Source of the DNA: Streptomyces capitiformicae
GTDB lineage: Bacteria; Actinomycetota; Actinomycetes; Streptomycetales; Streptomycetaceae
NCBI RefSeq assembly: GCF_002214185.1
Contig: NZ_CP022161.1
Coordinates: forward strand, 2,603,767-2,667,766
DNA length: 64,000 nucleotides
Direction of reading: 5' to 3'
Positions within the stretch are counted from its first letter, which is position 1. The number at the start of each line of letters is the position of its first letter. The notes below the pieces were generated by a model that ran no database searches, had not been told where the DNA came from, and worked only from the letters and a program-made list of their open reading frames with translations. The position numbers and the translations under genes were made by a program. Shown in pieces: positions 15,480 to 22,669 of the stretch.

Positions 15480-17036
15480 ATGGCCACAGCCACCAAGCCC
15501 GACTCTGCCGACCAGACCGCCGAGTCCGCCCCGGTCGACGCCGACGAGGCGAGCCTGACCGCCGTCCTGCTCGACCCGGACACGATCGCGCGCGACGAAT
15601 GCAACGCCCGCGAACACGACACCGAGCCCGACGCCGACCTGATCAACTCCGTCAAGGCGGTCGGTGTCCAGGACCCGGTCAGCGTCCGCCCCCGCCCGGA
15701 CGGCACGTACGGCGCATTCAAAGGCTGGCGGCGCACCCAGGCCGCGCAGATCGCCAACGCCACCGCCGAGGCGGAAGGCCACGAGAAGCGGCAGATCAAG
15801 GCGTACGTGCGCGCTGACCTGGTCGGCCGGGACGCCTGGACGCGGTTCCTGTCTCTGATCGAGAACCACCAGCGCCAGGGCATGTCCCCCAAGGACACCC
15901 TGAAGGCCGCCGAACTCTCGCTGATCGGGATGGACGAGGTCGAGCAGAAGCAGGCCGCACGGGCCCTGGGCCTCAAGCGCGGCACCGGCAAGCGGCTTGG
16001 CCGCGCCCAGCAGCTCGACGACGCCACCCTGCGCCGCGCCTCTGCCGGGGGCATGGACCTGGAACAGATCGCGCAACTCGCCGAGGTCGAGGACGTGCCC
16101 CGCGCGCAAGACCGACTGCTGCGGGCGCTGGCCCGCGACGAGGCCGAGGAGGGCGGCGGGCGCGGGCACTGGGACCAGGAACTCGCGCTGCTCAAGGCCG
16201 AACAGGACGACCGCACCGCCCGCAAAGAGGCCGTCGCGGCACTGGAGAAGGCCGAAATCCCCCTGCTGCCCACGCAGGTGCCGTACGGGGAGAAGGACAC
16301 CGCCCGGCCGCTGTCGGAACTGACCACTCCGCTGGGCAGGCCGCTGGACGAGGACAACCACAAGGGCTGCCCCGGCCACAGCGCCCGGCTCGACGACGAG
16401 CACCAGCCGGTCTGGTACTGCGCCGACCCGTCCGAATACGGCCACAAGGCGCGCCCGAAGCCGAAGCCGGAGAAGACGGCCGAGGATGAGGAGAAGGCCG
16501 CCGAGCGGGCCCGCACCACCGCGTGCAACCGGGCCTGGAAGGCCGCCGCCGGTCCCCGGAAGGAGTTCGTCACCCGGCTGGTGCGCGGCAGCAAGGCTCT
16601 GCCGGAAGATGCCTGGAGGTTCGCCCTCGGGGTGCTGCTGGACCTGCCCCGCTTCTACGGCAAGTGGGCCGGGCGGCAGGAAGCCGAGGACGTGGCCAGC
16701 TTCCTGGGGGTGAAGCTGCCGGAGAGCCCGTTCGAGCGCGTGCGGCTGTCGGATCTGGTCGCCCAGCCCAAGGCCCGGATGGCGCACATCATCTTCGCGC
16801 ACGTCGCCGCCGCCTTCGAGCGCGACATGCGCGACCCGAAGGGCTGGAACGACGCCAGCATGCAGGTCCGCTTCCTGTGGGAGGACCTCACCCCCCAGCA
16901 GGCCGCCTACCTGCTGCTCCTGGAGAAGCTGGGCCACGACGACAAGGGCAGCTACCGCCTGTCGGAGGTCGAGGAGCAGGCCGTCGCCCCGCACCGGGAC
17001 GCCGACACGGAGGACGGCGACGAATCCGCCGCCTGA
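15480..17036 (+). CDS. ParB N-terminal-domain protein
   Basis: 518 aa. The N-terminal third is a ParB/Srx-type nuclease-like domain: NARE near residue 45, the GVQDPVSVRP strand, and FKGWRRTQAA, which corresponds to the GERRxRAA box of ParB. A helical segment with a likely HTH follows (MSPKDTLKAAELSLIGM, then ARALGLKRG). A long charged linker leads to a C-terminal ~150-residue domain with no known match. Standard chromosomal ParB is about 300-330 aa with a short dimerisation tail, so this is a plasmid-type variant. No parA lies nearby, which argues against an ordinary partition role; ParB-like CTPase or nuclease domains also serve in regulation. ATG 15480 follows GAGGAGG. Confidence 0.82.
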   Translation: MATATKPDSADQTAESAPVDADEASLTAVLLDPDTIARDECNAREHDTEPDADLINSVKAVGVQDPVSVRPRPDGTYGAFKGWRRTQAAQIANATAEAEGHEKRQIKAYVRADLVGRDAWTRFLSLIENHQRQGMSPKDTLKAAELSLIGMDEVEQKQAARALGLKRGTGKRLGRAQQLDDATLRRASAGGMDLEQIAQLAEVEDVPRAQDRLLRALARDEAEEGGGRGHWDQELALLKAEQDDRTARKEAVAALEKAEIPLLPTQVPYGEKDTARPLSELTTPLGRPLDEDNHKGCPGHSARLDDEHQPVWYCADPSEYGHKARPKPKPEKTAEDEEKAAERARTTACNRAWKAAAGPRKEFVTRLVRGSKALPEDAWRFALGVLLDLPRFYGKWAGRQEAEDVASFLGVKLPESPFERVRLSDLVAQPKARMAHIIFAHVAAAFERDMRDPKGWNDASMQVRFLWEDLTPQQAAYLLLLEKLGHDDKGSYRLSEVEEQAVAPHRDADTEDGDESAA

Positions 17037-17066
17037 CCCTTCCGGCCAGGCCTCGCACGCACGAGC

Positions 17067-17091
17067 GGCCGGGCACCGACGGTGCCCGGCC
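17067..17091 (+). terminator. GC-rich intergenic hairpin
   Basis: Perfect 12-bp stem GGCCGGGCACCG / CGGTGCCCGGCC with a 1-nt centre, between the ParB-like gene and the 17129 gene, without a T-tract. Confidence 0.55.
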
Positions 17092-17128
17092 CCCACAACG
17101 CTGGCTTAAGGACCTCAAGGAGTCCGTC

Positions 17129-17455
17129 ATGCCCAAGTCCGGCTCTGCTGAGCCCGAACCGCAGGAAGACCACGGATACCAGCCGCTCACCCTCGACGTG
17201 CTGCGGCAACTCGTCGGCAACGAGTGGGCCAGCCTTCCGGGCGAAACCCTGGTCGTGCTCTCCCGGGACGCCGACGGCAACGGCTACTCGCCGTTCAGGA
17301 CGTACGCGCACGCCCGCTACTCCCCCACCCACGAGCTGACCGGCGAGGTCTACCCGCTGGAAAGCGAACTCGCGGAGTACGCCGACGTGCGTGACCTGCT
17401 CCCCAAGGTCCCCGACAGCGCCCGCGCCGCGCTGGTGCTCTACCCGCTCGGCTGA
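17129..17455 (+). CDS. Small hypothetical protein
   Basis: 108 aa, acidic, probably one alpha/beta domain (LVVLSRDADGNGYSPF). ATG 17129 is preceded by CAAGGAGTC. It is flanked by a strong hairpin on each side. No family recognised. Confidence 0.65.
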   Translation: MPKSGSAEPEPQEDHGYQPLTLDVLRQLVGNEWASLPGETLVVLSRDADGNGYSPFRTYAHARYSPTHELTGEVYPLESELAEYADVRDLLPKVPDSARAALVLYPLG

Positions 17456-17468
17456 CTGCCGTGGGCCC

Positions 17469-17496
17469 GGCGGGCACCGCACAGCCGGTGCCCGCC
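17469..17496 (+). terminator. GC-rich intergenic hairpin
   Basis: Perfect 11-bp stem GGCGGGCACCG / CGGTGCCCGCC with a 6-nt loop, just after the 17129 gene. The arms are almost the same sequence as the hairpin after the DUF932 gene. Confidence 0.55.
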
Positions 17497-17581
17497 CCTC
17501 CGGCCCGCCTTCCGGCACCGGTTCCCGGCCGGGCGTACCAGCGCCCGGCCCATCCCCCGCAACAGAAGAAGGGACACACTC

Positions 17582-17959
17582 ATGCCCACCCTTGCCGAGA
17601 TCCGCGCCTTCGTCGGCCAGCTGTCGGAGGTCGGGCAGCTGGCCGCCGTTCAGGAGGCAGCTGCCCAGCGCCTGATCCAGATGGACGCCGCCAAGCGCCC
17701 GGACATCGCCCCGGGCCGCATCGGGCGGATCACCACCACGATCACCCCGGCCTGCCTGCGGCTGCTGACCGGCACCGTCCAGCAGCGCAACCGCACCGGA
17801 AGCCGCTTCGACTTCCTGCTCGACGAGGCCTCCACCGAGCGGCTGCGCCGGGACCCGAGCAACACCCGCTTCCGCATCGCCGAAGACGAGAAGCGGTACC
17901 GGATCCCGAAGATCCCGGCCGCGTGCATCGAACTCACCGACGCCCCGGCCGACTCCTAG
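17582..17959 (+). CDS. Small hypothetical protein
   Basis: 125 aa, basic and helical; ATG 17582 has AGAAGGG upstream. No recognised domain or metal site. A strong hairpin follows immediately. Confidence 0.65.
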   Translation: MPTLAEIRAFVGQLSEVGQLAAVQEAAAQRLIQMDAAKRPDIAPGRIGRITTTITPACLRLLTGTVQQRNRTGSRFDFLLDEASTERLRRDPSNTRFRIAEDEKRYRIPKIPAACIELTDAPADS

Positions 17960-17967
17960 ACGGCACC

Positions 17968-18004
17968 GGGCCTGGGGGCAGCGCAGCGTGCTGCCCCCAG
18001 GCCC
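17968..18004 (+). terminator. Strong terminator-like hairpin
   Basis: Perfect 15-bp stem GGGCCTGGGGGCAGC / GCTGCCCCCAGGCCC with a 7-nt loop starting 9 bp after the 17582 stop. It is the longest intergenic hairpin in the island. Confidence 0.7.
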
Positions 18005-18081
18005 GCGCCGACCAGGGGCCCCGCCCAAGTCGCCTACCGGCCCACACACGCGTTTCGCCTGACCAGCATCGGAGCCACCCA

Positions 18082-18447
18082 GTGAACAGCAGGACCGCAC
18101 CACTCGACACCGCCGCGCAGATCGCCACCCAGGCACTTGCCGAACGAGGGATCCCCTCGTACACGGACGACGACGCCGGAAACTCATGGCTGGTCGTCGG
18201 CCTGCCCCAGAGCGCAGACACCTTCCCCTCCAAGTGTGTCCGGCACGTGGTGCTCTACGTCGTCGACCCCTTCGGCGACCAGGACGAGGTGATGGTGGAC
18301 CGCGCGCCCACCGGCCCCTCGGACCACTGGTGCGCCGTGTCCGTCGACAGCAAGGGCGTGCAGCGCCCGCTGATCGCCCGGCCCATCCCCCAGTTGGCCG
18401 CCTGCATCGAAGCCATCGCCAACTGGCTCACGCCGCCCCCGGTCTGA
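18082..18447 (+). CDS. Small hypothetical protein
   Basis: 121 aa. GTG 18082 follows CGGAGCCACCCA. One apparent domain with hydrophobic strands (VRHVVLYVVDPFGD) and a C-terminal helix (LAACIEAIANWL). No family recognised. Confidence 0.65.
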   Translation: MNSRTAPLDTAAQIATQALAERGIPSYTDDDAGNSWLVVGLPQSADTFPSKCVRHVVLYVVDPFGDQDEVMVDRAPTGPSDHWCAVSVDSKGVQRPLIARPIPQLAACIEAIANWLTPPPV

Positions 18448-18520
18448 TCCGGCCCACAGCTTCCGCTCCCGCGTCCAGACCGCCCGCATGACCAAATCAC
18501 CCGAAGGGACCGCGACTCCC

Positions 18521-19138
18521 ATGAGCCCAGCCATACCTGTGCGCTGCCTCGGCCGTCCGCTGGCCGGCGGACTGGTCGTGCCGTGGGTCTCCCTGATCCA
18601 CAACGGGCACGCCGTGTTCGGCAGCCTCGACGCCGACCGCGCCCGCCGCGCCTTCCTCCAGCGTCTGTGCCAGATCTGCCGCCATCCGCTCCAGGAGCGG
18701 TTGTTCGTCATCGTCCGCCCCATCGACCAGCAGCAGGGCTACTCCCCCGAGCCCGGGCTACACCCGGAGTGCCTGCCGTACACCGCCGCCAACTGCCCCA
18801 TGCTGAACGGCGCTGCCACGCACTACCGCACCCGCCCGGTGCTCGCCTCACACCCCGCGGGCCGCCCCTGCGCCGACCCGTCGTGCCCCTGCCCTGCACA
18901 GGCCCCCGACGAGGGGCACGCCGCCCGCAGCGGACGGCCCGCCGACCGGTACGAGGCATGGATGATCGCCGCCAGGCACTACCAGCTCGTCCCCCACCAG
19001 GAGGCGCCCGACGTCCCGGTCGGCATCAGCCTGAACGTGCCCGTCCTGCGCAAGCGCACGCTGCGCGAGGCCACTCTGTCCGCCGAACACGCTGCCGCGC
19101 TCGCCCTGTTGCGCATCGCCCTGGACTTGGAGCTCTAA
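18521..19138 (+). CDS. Hypothetical plasmid-type protein with Cys motifs
   Basis: 205 aa. ATG 18521 is preferred over the in-frame ATG at 18488 because GAAGGGACC lies before it and nothing comparable precedes 18488. It contains CQICRHPL near residue 55, LHPECLPYTAANCP and a CADPSCPCP cluster, which together suggest one or two zinc sites. I recall similar proteins on Streptomyces plasmids carrying uninformative or misleading names; no function can be assigned. Confidence 0.65.
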   Translation: MSPAIPVRCLGRPLAGGLVVPWVSLIHNGHAVFGSLDADRARRAFLQRLCQICRHPLQERLFVIVRPIDQQQGYSPEPGLHPECLPYTAANCPMLNGAATHYRTRPVLASHPAGRPCADPSCPCPAQAPDEGHAARSGRPADRYEAWMIAARHYQLVPHQEAPDVPVGISLNVPVLRKRTLREATLSAEHAAALALLRIALDLEL

Positions 19139-19197
19139 CCCCGCCCGGCCTTGCGCGGGTCGGCACACCGACCAAGCCCACCAGGAATGAGGACTGC

Positions 19198-19488
19198 ATG
19201 CCCACCGACTACCCCGTGACCCTCCCGCCCGTTTCCGACGACCCCGAGACCGCCTGGCGAGCCCAGCGCGTGGGCGACACGGTCTTCGAGCGTCCGGACG
19301 AGGGCTGGCCCTCCGCCACCACCACCTTCGCGATCGACGCCTCCAGCGCGGCCGAGGCCGAGCTGCGCGTGCTGGCGTGGATCCACCACAGCTACGAGGA
19401 CGACCTCCGCCAGGCGACGGCAACCGCAGAGAGCCCGGCAGGTCCCGACCGCTGGCACGTCAGTCTCCGGATCCTCGGCGAGTTCTGA
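19198..19488 (+). CDS. Small hypothetical protein
   Basis: 96 aa, acidic; ATG 19198 follows GAATGAGGACTGC. No recognised domain. It lies in the middle of the 18082-20545 run. Confidence 0.6.
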   Translation: MPTDYPVTLPPVSDDPETAWRAQRVGDTVFERPDEGWPSATTTFAIDASSAAEAELRVLAWIHHSYEDDLRQATATAESPAGPDRWHVSLRILGEF

Positions 19489-19606
19489 GCACACCCGTCA
19501 GGCCGGGCTCACTCGGCCGACCTCCTGAATCAACCATCGGCCGGACTCCCGGCCGGGACGCGCCGCCGCAGGCCGTCCCACGACCCCACGAGCAGAGAGG
19601 CCCACA

Positions 19607-20545
19607 GTGATCATCGCCGACCCGACCACGCCCGCAGGCGCGGCCGTCATCGAACTGCACCAGCAGCTCACCGAACTGGAAGAGAGGGCAGGCGAATGGC
19701 CCGGGGCGGATGTCGTCAGCATCCTCGAACCCTGGCTGGAGCGGTTCGACTTCGCCACGGCCTCGGCGCCGGCTGTCGCCTTCATCGCACCGCGCCCGCC
19801 GGGCCAGGCCTGGCTGCTGCGCCGCTGGGACCAGCACGAAAACGACGTGCTGCTGTTCACCGACGAAGTCACCGCCCTGGCCGAACTGGCGCGGCACGTG
19901 CGCAGTTCCTGGGCGAACCTCCTGGGCAAAGAAGACGTCCCCGACCAGCCGCCCACCGACGACCGCACGGCCGTGGACCTCTACTACGGGCCCGAGCGCA
20001 GCAACCTCCCGGACGAGGGCTACTCCCTCTACTGCGCCACCATCAGCGGATCCGGCCGTGCCCGCGTCGTGCCCCTGGACTTCCGATTCCCCGAGGCCGA
20101 CGCCTGCGAGCAGGCCAATCGTGACGCCACCTTCCACCCGCAGACCGACGCGAACGGCCTCCCGTGCACCGAGGTCGACGGCGTCCTGGTGTTCGTCTAC
20201 CTCGACCACGAGCTCGGCGCCGTACGGGTGTCGATCCACCTCGACAGCGCTGCCGAACGGCTCGTGCGGCCCGACGGCACGGTGCCGCTGCGTGTCGAGG
20301 TCGAGGACACCGTCGTGCTCGACGACAGCGGTGCGGAAGGCGCGCCGCGACCGCCCTTGCTGGACGAGTTGCTGAACGCGGCCGAGGCCGGCCAGCGGGA
20401 GGCGATCCGCGCCGCAGCCCTGTCCGCCGGGATCCTGTGGCACTGCCGGACCTGCCATTGGGACAACCCGGGTGCGGCCGTCTGCTGCGAGGGCCCCGGG
20501 CCCTGCCGGAAGCCCAAGCCTGCCGCAGAACAGACCGCCGCGTAG
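19607..20545 (+). CDS. Hypothetical protein with C-terminal RanBP2-like zinc finger
   Basis: 312 aa. GTG 19607 follows GAGAGGCCCACA. The first ~270 residues are acidic and of unknown fold. The C-terminus has LWHCRTCHWDNPGAAVCCEG, which fits the W-x-C-x2-C-x3-N-x6-C core of RanBP2-type zinc fingers, followed by a second CxxxC. That finger suggests nucleic-acid or protein binding. It is the last gene before promoter module 6. Confidence 0.65.
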   Translation: MIIADPTTPAGAAVIELHQQLTELEERAGEWPGADVVSILEPWLERFDFATASAPAVAFIAPRPPGQAWLLRRWDQHENDVLLFTDEVTALAELARHVRSSWANLLGKEDVPDQPPTDDRTAVDLYYGPERSNLPDEGYSLYCATISGSGRARVVPLDFRFPEADACEQANRDATFHPQTDANGLPCTEVDGVLVFVYLDHELGAVRVSIHLDSAAERLVRPDGTVPLRVEVEDTVVLDDSGAEGAPRPPLLDELLNAAEAGQREAIRAAALSAGILWHCRTCHWDNPGAAVCCEGPGPCRKPKPAAEQTAA

Positions 20546-20600
20546 GCGAGGGGGAAGGCGGGCCGCGCAGGCGTAGGACTGCGGCCGGCCTCGCCGGGGC

Positions 20601-20705
20601 GGGTGCTCCCATCCCGAAGGAAAAGGGGATGACACCCGACCCCGGTATCAGTATTATGGAACATGTCCGGGTAGCTCCCGGGCTATGCCCGCACGTTCGT
20701 CGCAT
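20601..20705 (+). promoter_or_regulatory. Island promoter module, copy 6
   Basis: -35 TGACAC (20630-20635), 16-bp spacer, -10 TATTAT (20652-20657), GGAACATGTC. The arm sequence differs from the other copies (GGGTG...CATCCC at 20601-20615 against GGGATG-A-CACCC at 20626-20637), yet the inverted repeat and its overlap with the -35 are kept. The leader hairpin CCGGG-TAGCT-CCCGG (about 20667-20681) is perfect, and a GCACGTTCGTC box follows. It drives the ssb-like gene. Confidence 0.82.
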
Positions 20706-20719
20706 CGAGGAGTACCTCC

Positions 20720-21268
20720 ATGAGCGGAGAGACCGCCGCCGTCGTCCGTGGACGCGTGTACGGAACCGTGCGGCTGCGCCACACCGAACGCGGCACGCCC
20801 GCCGCCCGGTTCACCGTGGTACAGGTCCCACGCGAGTACGACCGGGCACGCGGCCAGTGGCGCGACGGGGAACCGGTCCCGGTCATCTGCACCGTCACCG
20901 GCCCTCTTGCCCGGCACGTCGCCGAGTGCCTCACCGACGCCGTGCACGTGATCGCCACCGGGAACGTGGCCCTGCGCGACAACGTGCTCCATCTCGACTC
21001 CGCCCAGGTCGGCGTGGACCTCGCCCACCACGTCGCCTACATCGACGACACCCTGCCCGCCGTCCTCGCCGGACGCTCCCCCGCTCCGGCCCCGCGCGCT
21101 GCGGCCACGCCCGTGCCCCCGTCCGCTCACCGCGCCGGAACGGCCCGCCCGGCCCCGGCAGGCCGCCCCGCCCCGGTCCCGGCAGCAGCGCCGGAGACCG
21201 ACTGGTGGCGGTCCGCACCGCGCCCCTCCTGGGACGCCGCCGCCGCGCCCGGCCGCACCGGGCACTGA
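20720..21268 (+). CDS. ssb: Single-stranded DNA-binding protein (plasmid type)
   Basis: 182 aa. The first ~105 residues match the bacterial SSB OB-fold (VRGRVYGTVRLRHTERG, ARFTVVQVPREYDRARGQW, VICTVTGPLARHVAECL). The rest is a low-complexity Pro/Ala linker. It lacks the acidic DDxPF tip that recruits partner proteins to housekeeping SSBs, so it is an accessory SSB that coats ssDNA without that docking site. ATG 20720 follows GAGGAG. It sits directly upstream of the dprA-like gene; both families act on ssDNA in conjugative or incoming DNA. Confidence 0.85.
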   Translation: MSGETAAVVRGRVYGTVRLRHTERGTPAARFTVVQVPREYDRARGQWRDGEPVPVICTVTGPLARHVAECLTDAVHVIATGNVALRDNVLHLDSAQVGVDLAHHVAYIDDTLPAVLAGRSPAPAPRAAATPVPPSAHRAGTARPAPAGRPAPVPAAAPETDWWRSAPRPSWDAAAAPGRTGH

Positions 21269-21344
21269 CCGCGCCCTCGATCCATCACCGCCCATCGCGG
21301 CACCGGCATGCCCGCCGGCCGCAGCCCTGTCACGGAGGTTCGCC

Positions 21345-22187
21345 GTGCCCAGCCCCGCCCTGCCCGAACGCGCCGCCCGCGCCGCGCTCGCCGCCCACTT
21401 CACCCCGGCCACGCTCGCCGCCGAGCTCGCCCAGTCCTCCGCCCAGGAGGTCTGGGAGCAGCGCGTCCGCCACGACAACAGCGGACGCCTGGCGCAGTAC
21501 AAGCCGACGGACAAACTCGCCAACGCGCAGCTGTCCTGCCAGTTCATCATCCCCTCGGACGAGAGCTGGCCCGCCGCCCTGGCCGACCTCGGTCCTGACT
21601 GCCCGCTCGGTCTGTGGGCCCGCGGCGGCGACCAGCTGCCGCAGCTCACCGCCAACGCCGTTGCGGTGACCGGCAACCGCAACGCGACCGAGCAGGCCAT
21701 CACCCGGGCGCAGGCCTTCGCCACCGCCGTCGCCGAGGCCGGTCACACGGTCACCGCGACACTCGCGTACGGCGTCGACGCAGCCGCCCACCGGGCCGCC
21801 GCCCTGGCCGGACGGGCAACGCTCGCCGTCCTGCCACGCGGCCTGGACCGCGCCCACCCACACGACCACGCCCAGCTGCTGAGCTGCGTCCCCGCGACCG
21901 GCGGCGCGGTGGTCAGCCTCTACCAGCCGGGCACCGCAGCCAGCGGCGCGACCCTCAGGGCCAGCGCCACCCTGCTCGCCGCGCTCGCGCACGTGGTGAT
22001 CCTCATCGAGGCCATGGACCACGCCGAGGTGGCGATGCACACCGCCGAGGTCGCCGCCGCCCTCAACCGGCGCCTGCTCGCACCGCCCGCCACCGAGGAC
22101 ATCCGCGCCGACGGCAGCGCCCGCCTGCTCGCCGAGCAGCGCGCCGTCCTGGTCCCGGACCCCGCAGCGGCTCTCGCCCTGCTCTGA
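21345..22187 (+). CDS. DprA/Smf-like DNA-processing protein
   Basis: 280 aa; GTG 21345 follows CACGGAGG. A Rossmann-type DprA core is present: VAVTGNRNATEQAI (equivalent of the GxR loop), TLAYGVDAAAHRAA (the SGGAxGID-AHxxAL segment) and TLAVLPRGLDRAHP (the VL-xGxD-xYP motif), then GATLRASATLLAALAHVVILIEA (motif split here: GATLRASATL and LAALAHVVILIEA). DprA loads RecA on incoming ssDNA; Streptomyces plasmids and islands often carry DprA-like proteins whose role is unknown. Its partner here is probably the preceding SSB and the following PAPS-reductase-like protein. Confidence 0.82.
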   Translation: MPSPALPERAARAALAAHFTPATLAAELAQSSAQEVWEQRVRHDNSGRLAQYKPTDKLANAQLSCQFIIPSDESWPAALADLGPDCPLGLWARGGDQLPQLTANAVAVTGNRNATEQAITRAQAFATAVAEAGHTVTATLAYGVDAAAHRAAALAGRATLAVLPRGLDRAHPHDHAQLLSCVPATGGAVVSLYQPGTAASGATLRASATLLAALAHVVILIEAMDHAEVAMHTAEVAAALNRRLLAPPATEDIRADGSARLLAEQRAVLVPDPAAALALL

Positions 22188-22200
22188 CGTCCCCAGCCGC

Positions 22201-22232
22201 CCCGTGCCCGGCCATTCACCTCCGGGCACGGG
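22201..22232 (+). terminator. GC-rich intergenic hairpin
   Basis: Perfect 11-bp stem CCCGTGCCCGG / CCGGGCACGGG with a 10-nt loop in the 71-bp gap between the dprA-like and PAPS-reductase-like genes. Confidence 0.55.
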
Positions 22233-22258
22233 CGCCCCAGAACGAGTGACGGACCGCC

Positions 22259-22539
22259 ATGCCCCATACCACGTACACGCCGTCGCTGCCCGGCCTCAGT
22301 ACCACCGACGACCTGGACACCGTCATCAACTGGGGTCTCGGCGCCGACTCCACCGCCTATCTCGCGCGGATGCTCACCGATCCCGCCGCGCACGGGATCG
22401 ACCTGGAGCGCACCGCCGTCCTCTACATGGCCACCGGCAGCGAGTGGCCGGAAACGCGGCTGCTGTGCGAGGAGTTCATGCTCCCGCTGCTGCGCGAGCA
22501 CGGCGTGCGCTTCGTCCAGCTGGCGCGCAACGGGCACCT
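22259..22539 (+). pseudogene. PAPS-reductase-like protein, truncated by transposon
   Basis: ATG 22259 begins an N-type ATP pyrophosphatase / PAPS-reductase-like domain (INWGLGADSTAYLARML takes the place of the SGGxDS PP-loop; later LYMATGSEWPETR). After about 94 codons (ending ARNGHL) the frame enters the left end of the Tn554-like element and runs to an unrelated stop at 22645. A full-length member is typically 250-350 aa. No downstream portion of the gene is found after the element, so this is a true 3' loss rather than a simple interruption. Confidence 0.75.
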
Positions 22540-22620
22540 TTCTCTGGGGGTTCGTGAACCGTGGTGTGACGTCGTGGTCCGCCTCCTCGTTTGGGGTGCT
22601 GCGACGGTTCTCTGGGGGTT
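22540..22620 (+). repeat. 13-bp direct repeat at element left end
   Basis: TTCTCTGGGGGTT occurs at 22540-22552 and again at 22608-22620, 68 bp apart and each followed by G-rich sequence, in the non-coding leader between the broken PAPS-reductase gene and the first recombinase. This position suits recombinase-binding sites at the left end of a Tn554-type element. Confidence 0.6.
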
Positions 22621-22669
22621 GTGGCTCTGCGGTGGATCGTTGTGATCGACTCGTGGAGTAGAGGTACGG

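Noticed and set aside
11594..17096. Very long minus-strand open frames (1264 and 894 aa) and a 776-aa one at 6037-8367
   Set aside because: They are opposite-frame shadows of plus-strand genes with good ribosome-binding sites. They cross promoter modules and hairpins and their translations are low-complexity Gly/Arg/Ala text with no domain.
2776..20700. Start codons ATGGAACATGT inside each promoter copy (MEHV.../MEPV... frames)
   Set aside because: The ATG overlaps the last bases of the -10 box, so it cannot be in the transcript made from that promoter. Proper starts with ribosome-binding sites lie 50-120 nt downstream. The frames stay open by chance in GC-rich DNA.
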